Shown one piece after another: positions 12,311-24,200 of a DNA stretch of 64,000 nt. The notes below the pieces were generated by a model, which was not told the DNA's origin, made no database searches, and saw nothing but the letters and a program-made list of their open reading frames with translations. The stretch spans positions 25,163,947 through 25,227,946 of the forward strand of contig JAVTVX010000015.1 of assembly GCA_033439265.1 (NCBI GenBank), read 5' to 3'. Made by a program: the position numbers and the translations under genes. The stretch's first letter is position 1; each line of letters opens with the position of its first letter. Source of the DNA: Dillenia suffruticosa (lineage: Eukaryota > Streptophyta > Magnoliopsida > Dilleniales > Dilleniaceae).

Positions 12311-14855
12311 TGTAGCACCGAGAAAGTAAAAAAAAAAAAAGAAATGTCAAAATTCTTACACTCTCTCTCCCTCCCCCGCTTTCCCAATCTCTCACTCACC
12401 CGAAACCCATTTCCCCCCTTCGTCTCTCACTCTCATTCTCATCTTCTCTCCCTCCCTCGGCTCCTCTGTTTTCTCTCTCTCTCCCTTAAAAATTGGGTTC
12501 TCATCTCTCTCTCTTGCTCTCTCCTCAACCTCAACTCATAGCTTTCTCTCTCGTCTCTCATTCTCATCTCTCTCTAGCCTCCCTCTTCGCCGGTGTAGCC
12601 AAGGAAGCCACCGACGAGCTCAGTTTCTTCCACTCGGATGGTGCCTCTTCCAACCGTTGCCGATCTCCTTGGTTCTCTTGGCCTTCACCTTTCTCTTTTT
12701 ACAACAAATCACGTGACCATCCCCTCATCTCGTTGAAGTCTCCATGGTGTAAGTCTCTCATCTCTCTCTCCCTCTCTTGTTGATTTATGCATGCTCTGTC
12801 TTCATCCCTAAATTTGTATTCAAGCTTGTCATTAGAAGTTTGAATTTTGTTCTTAGGGTTGGATGAATTAAATTTGAGAAACCTAGACCTAGAGTTTATA
12901 AAATGTTGGGATTTAAACAGTGGATGAATAAAAATTATTGTTTGATTCTAGGCCTAGATTGAATGTGAGGATGAGTTATTAGACTAGAATGCAAAGCTTC
13001 ATATTAGACTGAATTTCATGATTTTGCAAAATGAGTATATTGTGATTTTACCCTCATAACTCATTCTGCATATAGGCAATTCAAATGTGATTTTATTCTC
13101 ATGAAACTATACTCTCAGAGCTTTAACATGAGATATGTTTTGATGAAATCAGATAAAAATTGAATTTATTATAATTTTTCGAAGAATTTTTGTTGTGCTG
13201 TTCTGCCCCTATTTTGGCTGCTCGTTTCCCTTCAATTTCGAAATGTCTTCTAGGCTGAATTCGACTAAACTCTAAATATGAAAGTTATAGATTTATGTCT
13301 TATATTTAATTTGAGACAAGAATCATGTGATTTGGATGTGTGTAGTGAAAGTTATAGCCATTTCCCATGACTACGCAAATTAGAAAAATTAGTAGAAAAC
13401 TAGAATTGTAAAAAATATTGAAGAGAAATGATTTCTCTACTGTTGGTATGTGATTTAATGATTTAATTATGACCAATAATTAGGTTAAGCTCTTGAAAGA
13501 GTTGAAAAATGGATAGTTCTCATTTAGTTGGGAAATTTGGGTGTTATTACCCTCCCAAGAGGTGAGTGGATGGTCTGTTGTGTTATAAATGAGTAAAATT
13601 ATTTTAAATTTTTTTATAAATGATTTTGAATAATTTTTATATGTTTTATATAAGTTTTTTTGTGATTGTGGGATGTATGAAATGGAAATTTAAATTACGA
13701 ATCCATCCATTGTATTTATAAATGAATGTATGTCACATATTATTGAATATTTGATTTATGAATGCTATGCTATGATTTGGTAATCGTTTGTTGAAATTAT
13801 GGCACATGAAATGTGATTTGAATATTTGTGAAAGGATGGTACATGAAGTAAATGGTTATAATCATTCCCTCCACGGAACGACCCGACGGGGTATTGTGAT
13901 TGAGGTTGGATGAGCGGGGGAGGCAGACGGACTCCCTCTACTGAAGTCGTGCTATATTTGGATGCATCCTAGTGAGGTATGAGTCAATGCCAAGGAAGGG
14001 GAAACTAGTGTTGCGAAACATATGAATTGAAAACTCCTTGGCGGGTTTTCGTCCGGGTTCGGCCAAACCTGGGACGGGAGTGACTTCTTATGGAGATCCC
14101 ATGATTTTGAAAAATCTGAAATTTATGGATGCATATTTGTTTAAATTATTCTGAATGATGAGACTATTTTATATTCAAAGAGTTGTTTATGAAATATATT
14201 TTGACATTTATTGACACAATCATGTCATTGCACTTCACTCGTTGAGTATTTCCATACTCATTCCTCTATTCTATATTTTTCAGAGGAAGCTTAGGTGGGG
14301 GACGTCATTGGAGCCAGTTGAAGATACTTTTTGCTGAATTGCTATAGGTATTGATGATGTAGATATTATTTTTGAGTTGATGTGATATGATCCGTGGAAG
14401 GAGGATTTGTACTCTTCATTTTGGGTTTGGATTTAATCGATATTGCTTTATTTTCTTTGGAGTAAGTATTGGTAAAATCTTTACATGATTTTTGTGGAAC
14501 TTTGAAAAATTTTGATTATATTTGTCTTTTATAAAACTTATGGTTTTATTGGGACATTTGGACTTTATTATGAATTTTGAGCATTTGGAATTTGGGAAAA
14601 CTTTATTAAAAATTCTTTGAGATGGTCGAGATGGCCTTATACATACATTTGATTTGGAATGGTCGGATTGGTCTCGTGCATACTATTGAGATTGGATGGA
14701 CCGGGTTGGTCCTTTGTATGATTTTAAATAGTTTTGAAAACATGTTTGAACAGATGGAATGCCTTGCATTGTCCCGATATATAGGGAGATACTGTCCATA
14801 TGCCGAGATAATACGGCAGTTGTTGCGTGCTCAACTCGAGGGTCAGGGTGTGACA
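12311..14855 (+). mobile_element. Solo LTR, Ty3-gypsy chromovirus (Del/Tekay-like)
   Basis: The 2545-bp unit starts TGTAGCACCGAGAAAG and ends GGTCAGGGTGTGACA, with TG...CA termini. It is flanked by a perfect 5-bp target duplication GCCTA (12306-12310 and 14856-14860). The start TGTAGCACC and end GTGTGACA match the LTR style of Del/Tekay chromoviruses, whose LTRs are often over 2 kb. No internal region or partner LTR is present, so it is a solo LTR left by LTR-LTR recombination. It lies inside the first terminal repeat of the LARD-like element and is therefore younger than that element. The CT-rich frames at about 12360-12780 are low complexity, not genes. Confidence 0.85.
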
Positions 14856-16871
14856 GCCTATTCTTAGAGTGTTAGCCAGATCTTCTCAGGTGGGAAACCT
14901 GCAAGAATCCTGTGGGGACTGGCCTGGCGGGGGGATTTCAATATTCAATTCAGTAAGAATAAATGAAATAAAAACTGAGGGTGGTTGGTAGTTGCAATCC
15001 TATTTTGCTCTCTTGTGTGTCGTATGTCATGAGAATTAATAAATATATGATATATGTATAATTGAGTATAAAGTTGTACTCGTTTGTATATATATGCCAA
15101 GTGATGTAATCTGAGTGTATATGTATAAAGCCATACCTCTAATCAAATATAGAATCAGTGTAGAAACCATACCTCAAATGATGTATAATCAGACATGGAG
15201 CCGTACCTTTGATAGTAGTTGCCTCCTCCCTCTGTATATAAGTTGTGGGTATACGTAACCCTGTCGTTGTGAAATTTGTGAGGTGACCATGAGGTCGAAA
15301 GATTGAGAGGTCGAGAAACCAAGGAGGTCGGATGACCGGGAGGTCAAGAGGCCTAGAAGGTCGGGATATCTCAAGTTGAGGCTTTTGGTAGTTGTAAGAT
15401 ACAAAGATAAAGACCATGTTCGGTTATAGTTCTTGAACCATAGAGAATGTGTCATAAAAAGAATATCGAGATGATACTTGTTGTTAAGACAAAGAGGACG
15501 AGCTTGTGTTTGTTCTATCAATGATTATGCTCTACAGGGGCCATCTGTTAGAAGACGTTGTGCTGAGGAAGTTGTGATAGTGTTATGCTATCATTGCACT
15601 TTAATGGCCATGTGCCGAGAAGTGCTTATTGACATTGTACCAAGAGTGAAAAGTTGATGGCATGGAGTCAAGAGAGTTTGCTGGTGTTACGTCAAGAGAT
15701 TATATGATGGCATTGTATCGAGGAAAATTATTGGCATTGCACCAAGAGAGAGTTTGAGGCATTGTGTTAAGGAGTGTGGATCACATATACCTGGTTAGGA
15801 GTTACATATCGTGTTTGCAATGTGCTTGAAGGTATTTGATGCCCATGGGGTATTCTTCATGCACTTATTTTAATCATGATGTTATAAGAAGTCATTTTTG
15901 TACCAATAGAATGTATTTGCTAAGGAGCAGGATAGCTGAGGATCCTGCGAACCGAGGACCAAAGTGAATAAGTAGCCAAGGATCAATTGCCTTTCTGAGG
16001 AGGTAAGGCGATGGGGGTCAAGTGGCACAATCTAGGGTGCTCAACCCAAAGAACACTTAAATGGGGGAATCGAGAGGGTACTAAATTGTTCATGGAACTT
16101 AACCCAATTGGGCCTTCCATGAAACACATAAATAAAGATGACCGGGAGGTTGGATAATCTAGATGTTGTGTGAGCCAAGTATACTGAGAGAAGATGATCA
16201 AATAAAGTATACCTAGTGAGATAAAGGATTGACCGGGAGGTCAGCAGCCGAGAGATCACTCTATTGGTTTTGTGAAGGTTATTGATCCCATTGTGTAATG
16301 TGAATTATTTTCGTAGTAACCGAGAAGGTCGAGAGAATTGAGCGAGATTGTTTGACCAAGTAGTGGCAGAGAGTGTAGTGTTTGTGTTATAAATGACATA
16401 AATCAACTGTACTTAATCAGATTTTAGGTAATGTCTCGATTGTGTGTCAGAGGAAAAGAGAGACTAAATAGGAGAGGATTACAGAAGTTGCTTTGAGAGA
16501 GATGGGGTGTTTGGAAGCTGACCAAGAGTCTATGTTTTGTTAGTGCAATGAGACTTTTGGTGAGTGTGAGAGGTTGGTGCAGTCATGTCAGTTGTATTTC
16601 ATTTGTATGATGTATAAGAATTTATATGAAATAAAAAGATGCTTGTTGGTTGCCATTGTGTAATGTACTTGCATGATATACAAAAATTTAATCAATAAGA
16701 AAATAGATTGTGTTGAGATAAAGTAATCTGAGTGTTGAGTTATCTTGAAAGGTATTGTAGTTGCCAGAGAGGGTGTTAAAACCCTTATCTTGTATTAGAG
16801 CCGAGTGACTATTAAGTATTGGACCCGAGAAAATATATACGAAGGCAATATTGCAATGGTCATGATGTAAT

Positions 16872-16995
16872 GTTGAGAGAAAGGGAGTTGAATCCCATAT
16901 AAAAAGTTGAGAGAAAGGGAATTGAATCCCATCTAGGGATTGGAGCCCATGTATAGACAGAAAACCAAGGGAAAGGGGTTGAATCCCATCCAAGT
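16872..16995 (+). repeat. 34-bp degenerate tandem repeat
   Basis: Units of the form GTTGAGAGAAAGGGRRTTGA + ATCCCAT start at 16872 and 16906 (period 34). A looser third copy (AGGGAAAGGGGTTGAATCCC) lies near 16967-16990. This is part of the non-coding interior of the LARD-like element. Confidence 0.75.
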
Positions 16996-17139
16996 GTTAT
17001 GACCAATATCATATAGAAAACCAATAGAGTGGGTGTAGAACCCATATGCAATGGAGAGCCGAGAGAGTTTTGTGGAGTCATGTTGAGAGAGCTCGTGGCG
17101 TTGTGCCAGATGAGGAGTTAGAGATGTTGTGCCTTGAAT

Positions 17140-17363
17140 GTGTATAGCGTACCAGGTGTCGTGTCAAGGGTACTTGGAAGCATTGCACATTGAAAGTGTA
17201 TAGCATACCAAGTGTTACACTAAGGGTACTCGGAGGAGTTACGTTTTAAATGTGTATAACATACCGGGCGTTCAATCGAGGGTACTCGAAGGGATTGTGT
17301 CTCGAATGTATATAGCGTACCAGGCGTTGTGCCAAGGGTACTCAGAGGAGTTGTGTGTAGAGA
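17140..17363 (+). repeat. 56-bp tandem repeat, four units
   Basis: Four units start at 17140, 17196, 17252 and 17308, exactly 56 bp apart. Each begins G(T)GTATARCRTACC, carries AAGGGTACT or GAGGGTACTCG in the middle and ends near TTGAAT. Units differ at several positions each, so the array is not recent. Traces of the same unit lie just upstream (about 17095-17139). It is inside the non-coding interior of the LARD-like element. Confidence 0.9.
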
Positions 17364-18806
17364 GTTGCTTAATGGAGGGATGTCCTTAACTATGTTATCA
17401 CTAGCCGAAAATCATTTTTGATTGCTACATGGTCAACATGATCAAAATGCTATGAAAAAGTGTTAAGAGTTAGTAGAATAGAGATATTATTGTCATGATA
17501 ATTGCAAATGAAAATTTTAAGTGGTTATGTAAAAATACTAGGAAATTGACAAAACAATGATGGACAGAAATTACTAAATCAGGACCTTTGATAGATTCGG
17601 ATCAAAGTTGAGCACTCTAGTGTTGAGAGGTGTGTTGAATTGTTGTTAATCAAAATATAATGAAGAAGTAACAAAATATGTAGAATATGAATATTGTTGT
17701 CGTGATAGGCATAAAACATTGACAAAGTAATAGTAGGTTGTGAATAAAAATTATCGAATTCAGGTTGTCAATGTCGAGCCGAGATTATTGGAATGGTCCA
17801 CCCTATGAGTTTAAATACTTAGAATTTTGTTTTATTGAGAGAATGTGTTCATTGATAAGTAAGGTACTAAAATTTTGAAAAGTTCAAAAATATAGGATAT
17901 AATATATATTTGGCGTCATACAAACAAAGAGGATAAGACAAGATTCAAATCTACATGATTACATTCACAACCAACAAATGGTAAATTTCAAAAGGATGCA
18001 AGGATGCATTCAGAGCAAGGATGATGGCAATCACCGAGAGTAGTGGATGTACCAAAGCAAGTTTCACAAGTTCCATTTGCAAGGAAATGGTTATACTAGG
18101 ATAATGTACCAAGAAGTGTAGAGAACTAGAGTAATACTCCAAGAGGTATGAGCAAAATAAATTCTCACGGCGAGAAGTCAAATTTTACTGAATACCAAGC
18201 ATATTCCCCCTCGTTATGTTGGCTTTAGAGACGTTACCTCCGTGATGGTATGGTGCTAGGAGAGAGGAAACAAAACAGGACGTGAAATTTTTACGACTAC
18301 TCAGTCTGTCATTCCTACGGACAGCGCCAATCTGTTGGAGGTGATTTTTGCCCCCACAGATACTTGCTCTTTGACTCGAATAGGGAGCTTATGCCGAGAG
18401 TGTTAGATAGATCTTCTCGGGTGGGAAACTTACAAAAACCTTGTCAGGACTGGCCCAGCAAGAGGACTCCGACGCTCAAATCAGTAAGAGTAGATAAAAT
18501 AAAGACTGAGGATAGCTGATAGCTATAGTCCTGTGTTGCCCTCCTATGCGTAGTATGTAGAGAGACATAATAAATATATGATATGTGCATAATTGATTAT
18601 AAAGTTGTATCCATTTGTGTAAGTATGCCATGTGATGTAATCCGAGTATGTATGTATGAAGCCATATTTCTAATCATATATAGAATTGGTGTAGAAACCG
18701 TACCACTGGTGATGTATAATTGGACATCTTGATGGTATATGTGATTGAGTTGCCTCCTTCCTTTGTATATAAGTTGTGGGTGTACATAATTCTATAGTTG
18801 TTGTGT

Positions 18807-19393
18807 TTCCGTTGGAGAATTGTGTAGAGAATTGATATAGAGAATTTAATGTGGAGTTTTTTTAATGTCCCCCTTGATGGATTGCCTATACTTTGTATTT
18901 AAAATCTTCCAAGAGATATAGAAAACTCTACTTTCTTTATGTCTGAGACTTTTCGAAATGGCAGAGATTATGGTCAAAGTCTTTTAAAATATCTAGAAAG
19001 CATTTGAGATTAAGGAAACTTTAAAATTTTAGAGAGATTTAATTTCTTATTGAGAGCACAAGAGGATTAGAATTCTAAGAGATTAAAGAAAGTTTGAATT
19101 TGTCAAGAATTACCTTAAGAATCGGAATCTTACGGGATGAGGAAAGTTCCTTGTTAAACCGGTTACCATCAAAAATCATTCTAATGACATCCTCCTACTC
19201 GTTTTTCTATTATTTCTTTTATAACCCAATTATAAATATTTTTATATATATTTCTCAAATATTTCACATTTTACTATACTATGTGATAACTTTGTACGTG
19301 CTATCCATTTTATTTATCCTATTTTTTTGATCTCCGCATTATATCTAAATATACTCATGACATTCCCCCCATTGGTGATTTGTGTTTGCCTAA
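18807..19393. other. Spacer between the two LTR-type elements
   Basis: This AT-rich stretch follows the shared part of the LARD-like 3' repeat. It could be the R-U5 portion of that repeat (it follows a TATA-like word by about 40 bp) or a small piece of the hAT element left between two insertions. No coding similarity was recognised. The last five bases (CCTAA, 19389-19393) form the left target duplication of the SIRE-type element. Confidence 0.5.
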
Positions 19394-21195
19394 TATTGAG
19401 AATGATAGGTTTTGATGGTAATAAATTGGAGGAAAATAGATTTAAATATATTAAAAAGACTATCAGAAAGTAAAAGTCTACAGATCTTGTCGACCTATTC
19501 TTGACACACGTCCATCTGCTCCTATAGATCCATCAATTTTCAGAACCATATCGATCAATTTTAGCAACACTTTGAACATGTCGACCTATTAATGACCCTT
19601 ATTGACCTGAATAAAACAAATATAATAATTATCTAAGTAAGATTATATCGACAATCCCGAAAATATATGGATTTGACTTGAACATTCATATATCTTGTTA
19701 ACTTAAGTGAAACATTTTCAACATGTTTTATATGTCGACTTGAATTAGATTATACATCAACCTGTGACCTTAGGTGGATAAATTTAATATGACAGGTCCA
19801 CCAATTTTAGTAGTGCGTCGACTTACTATTTACACATATTGAAAGTAACAGACAAAACTCTAGAGAGATCAACATGTCCAATAACTTGTTGACCTGATTT
19901 CTTTACTCTTTAAGAAATACACGATAACCTACGTCTCAATTATATCGATATGTTGAACACATCAACCAATTTCAGAGATCAACTCCACCAATTTTATGTA
20001 AATATAGAAGTGTGTCGATATGGATTTAGAACGTGTCGACTTGATGTATTTGTCCTTTAGAAATCACACGATGACCTGCATTTCAATCTTATCGACACAT
20101 TGAATACATCGACCAATTTCAAAAGTTAGGTCCACAAATTGAATGCAAGAACAGAATTGTATCGATGTTGACTTAGGCATGTCGATACCTAATTAAAATC
20201 ATGTCAACACACCATAATACGTCGACCAATTTAATCTTACGTATCCACCTATTTTACCTTGAAACATGATCTTGTCGACCTAAGTACTCTCATGTCGACA
20301 TGATCAATGAAATCTACAATGTAAAATTTTGAATTCAGGTCGATGTGTTTTTTAAGTTTGTCAACATAAAATTGTTAGAAACCAAAATTTTAAAAAAAAA
20401 TTGAATACAATGGTTTTCTATTTTTCTATCTGTCTATTTATTTCCATTTCTATCAAAATCTAACATTTAAATACAGTAAGAACATCTCTCAATTGGTTAA
20501 AAAGAAAATAATGTCAGTGAGAAATTGAAACTTCGCGCGAAAATAGGTACTATTGTAGAATATTAAATGATAGACATTAGTGAATAATGTTCGACTTCAA
20601 CAACCGCACAACGGATTTTTTTAGCATGACAATAAATATCAGAATGATGAGATATGAAGAGAAGAATACTTAATTAACAATTTGAATAACCACAAACTCA
20701 CAAAATTCATTACTCTGTTTCAATAGTTCATACACTATGTTCTTCATTTGAATTTCATTTAATTTTCTTCTCGAGGTAATCATTTATAAATTCAAGTCTA
20801 TCTAATTTAAGAATTTGTGTCTCCCATCTTAGACATTTCCCTATCATTTGTACTGGGATTTTAAAAGACCAAAGAGTATGTCATTATTATAGGTCTAGAG
20901 AGAGAACCAATCTATATAAGGTTGGAAAAGTAGTGTTTGCGAAAAAATATTATAAAGGTCCAACTTGAACCTATAATCAAGTTTGCATGAATAAATTGAT
21001 AGTGAAAAATCGAGGGGGAGGCTGAAAGTGGACATACACCTAATTTGGAATTACTATAAAAAATTTTGTATGTCTTCTATTTTTCAGTTAAACAGCCAAA
21101 CACTACTGTCACATTTTTTAAATACCTGTATAGTCAATTTTTTTTTTTTTAAAAAAAATCTCTATTCAACTATTTACCCCTCTAGTTGAATATCA
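19394..21195 (+). repeat. 5' LTR of the SIRE-type Copia fossil
   Basis: Direct repeat of 34859-36669. It ends ...TTGAATATCA at 21195, followed by ATTGGTAAATGAGC, which resembles a decayed initiator-Met primer-binding site. The first 950 bp hold an unusual density of TGTCGAC(C/T)TG and ATCGACCAATTT words. Confidence 0.9.
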
Positions 21196-21289
21196 ATTGG
21201 TAAATGAGCGGATGTGTTGATAAAAAGTCTAACAGTTTCAACATCAAAAATCCAAATGGTCATAAACGAAAACAATATACCGGTTGAAG

Positions 21290-24200
21290 CATGCTCAACA
21301 AATCATATACCCTTCTTCAACAGAAGCGATTTCAGTTATTGGAACCAAAAATGTGCAATTTCATCATTGTACAACATCTTAATGCCTGGAAAATAATAGA
21401 AGAATGTATTGAATTTCCAACCGAAGAAATTGATGGTGTGTGTATGCTAGTCAAACTGAAGAATATGACAATTAACCAAAAGAAAGCCTATCAAGCAAAT
21501 TGTAAGGCCATAAATCTCCTTTATCGTACCCTAAGCATCAATGAATATAATTAAATATCTTCATGCATCACAACGAAAGAAATCTGGGAAAGACTCGATG
21601 CTACCTATGAAGACATTAATCAAGTTCGTAAAAATAAAATAGACTATTGAAACAAAAATACAAAGTTTTCAAAATGAAAGAATGAGAATCTATTAGTAAA
21701 ATGATAATGAGGTTTAATAATGTGACAAATGAATTAAGATTGCTTGGAAAGGGAATTCCACAATAAGACATGGTAGAGAAGATTTTAAGAAATCTACCAA
21801 CATCTTGGGAACCTAAAGTTACTATGATAGAAGAATAAAAAAATCTTGAAACCATGACCATGGATGAATTTGTGGGCTCACTGATAACTCATGAAATGAA
21901 GTTGAACGTGAAGGAGCCAGAAAAAGAAGAAAAAGGCAAATGAGTAGCTTTCAAAATTGATAATGATGAGAGCTCTTTAAACTTTAAAGAGGAAGATGAT
22001 GTAGAAGATGAAGCATTGTTAGTCAGAAGATTCAAGAGGTTTATGATGTGAATGAGGAACAATCGCAAATCATATTTCAAAAGACCAAAAAAAAAAGAGA
22101 AAATAAGATGTTTCGAATGTAAAAAATTGGAACATATAAAAGTTGATTGTTCTCAACTGAAAAAGGATGACAAGAAAACCAAGAAAGAAAGGAGAAAAAA
22201 ATGAAGAAAACTTTTGCTGCTTGGAGTGATGAAGACTCCAGTTCAAGTGAAGAAAAACTAACAGAAGAACATGCTAATCTGTATTTCATAACCAATGAGG
22301 AATTCTCTGACAATGAGGTAGACTCTACTTCCTACTCTTCTTGCTCTCATTCTGACAAAAAAAATTTCTCTACTGTAGAACTAAATGAAACATTATTAGA
22401 ATCATTTAAAGAATCAAAAAGATTAAAAATGAAAAATAATCTGTTAAAGAAAAATATAATTGAAACTGTAAAAGAATTAGAAGACTCAAAAATAGAAACT
22501 AATAAATTAAGAGAGAGAAATATTAAATTACAATTGAGAATTATTAAACTTGAAAAGGAATTAAAGAATGAAAAAGCAAATATTTGGATCGGCCAAATAA
22601 AATAGATGATGTCAATCAAATGGATGAAAACATAACTCTAAGAAAAGAGTTAACAGAATAAAAGGAGAAAAATATTAGACAGAACGCTATTTTAATGAAA
22701 TTCATACAAAACCAAAAAACACTAAATGTTATCCCAGGAGCACAGAAAACAGTTTTTGATAAAGTTGGGTTCGAATTTAATCCCATTCAAACCCATAAAA
22801 AGTTGTATAAATTTTTCACATCTAATTTAAAAACTATTAAATTATAGAGATATCACACATGCATAAAAGTGGGGTACAAGTCAGAGAACTATAAATTAAG
22901 GGATAACACTTCAATCACTACAAAGAATATAAGGGCAAATGATCACAAGTATACTTACTGACAGAAATTTGGACACTAAGTTTATGTCTACTAGCTCAAA
23001 AATTCATCGGCAGTGAACTTGAAATGAATACCTAAAAGTCAAATCAAAGCTGACTCTACCGAACCTAAGAAAATATGGGTACCAAAGGCAAAAGTGTGAT
23101 TGAATCTTGTTTCAGTTTTGTCTGAAATCAAGAAAATCTCCAAAAAAGACAGTTTGGTGTATTGACAGTAGCTGTTCAAGGCATATGACTAGAGACGCTT
23201 TTAAATTCTCATGTCTTGAGAAGAAAAAATGAGTATAGGGAGCCTTTGGAGGCAACTTTAAATGGAAAGTCATCGGAATAAACAATATTAGAGGTAAGAC
23301 CATTGACATTCAAATTCAAAATATTTTTCTTGTCTCTGGTCTTAATTCAGTTTGTTCAGTATTACTCAGTTGTGTAATAAAGGTTTTAAAGTTATATTTG
23401 ACTCTGATATTTGTTTTATTATTGATAAAACTTTTGGTGGTGTCAAATTCACTGGTTTTAGAAAATGAAATATCTATGTAATTAATATAAAAGAGTTGTA
23501 AATTCAAAAGGAGTCGTGCCTAGTTGTAATAAGCAAGAACAACTTATGGCTGTAGCACAAAAGGTTACGACACGCAAGTATGGACATAATATCAAAACTA
23601 ATTAGAAAAGATATTGTGAAAGATCTCCCTAAATTAAAATACAAGAAAGATAGATTGTATGACGCATGCATGAAAGAAAAAAAACAAACCAAAATTTACT
23701 TTAAATCTAAAAAAATGTATATCCACTAACAATCTTCTAGAACTCTTACACATAGACTTATTTAGAGCAACTAGAACTTAAAGTTTAGGAGAAAAACATT
23801 ATGAGTTTGTGATTATCGATGATTTCTCTAAATACACTTGGGTGCTATTCCTGGGTAAGAAAGAGGAATCCGTTGAGACTTTTATTAAACTGTGTAAGAA
23901 AATTCAAAACGAAAAGCGGATTTCAGTTAAGAGTATTAGAGTGATCATGGTAAAAAAATTGTGGATAAAACTATGAAAAAATTTTATGGCAATCAAGATA
24001 TTGATCATAATTTTTTAACCCCTAGGATACCTCAATAGAATGGGATGGTAGAAAGGAAAAACCAAACGTTACAAAAAATGGCTATAACTATATTCTGTAA
24101 GCAAAATTTGCCAAAATTTTTCTAAGTAGAAATAGTGAATACCGGTTGTTACATCCTAAATAGGACATTAATCAAACTTATTTTAAAGAAAACTCCCTAT

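Larger units (their letters stand above)
12252..18806 (+). mobile_element. LARD-like non-coding LTR element with a nested solo LTR
   Basis: Two direct repeats begin TGTTGGA..TGAT and share CCCCCACAG, TTTGA(C/T)TCGAATRGGRAGC, GTTAG..AGATCTTCTC, ACTGGCC and TGTATATAAGTTGTGGGT. Copy 1 is 12252-12310 plus 14861-15268 (interrupted by a solo LTR); copy 2 is 18333-18806. The roughly 3-kb interior (15269-18332) has no retroviral-type coding region and is made largely of degenerate short repeats (GAGGTCG phrases, GGCATTGTACCAAGAG phrases, 34-bp and 56-bp tandems). Long terminal repeats around a non-coding interior define a LARD-type fossil. The 3' limits of the repeats are uncertain because the two copies stop matching just after the TATA-like word. 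By eye the copies differ at roughly one base in six to eight, so it is old. Confidence 0.6.

Noticed and set aside
12245-12783. Two overlapping plus-strand open frames rich in Ser and Leu
   Set aside because: They arise from CT-rich low-complexity DNA inside the solo LTR and have no domain.
17140-17363. Could the regular repeats be a CRISPR array?
   Set aside because: Units are contiguous and diverged along their whole length with no repeat-spacer structure, and the genome is a plant nuclear one.
22201-22605. 134-codon acidic/Lys-rich frame as a host gene
   Set aside because: Its position between gag and protease remnants of the Copia fossil and its low-complexity composition make it part of that element.
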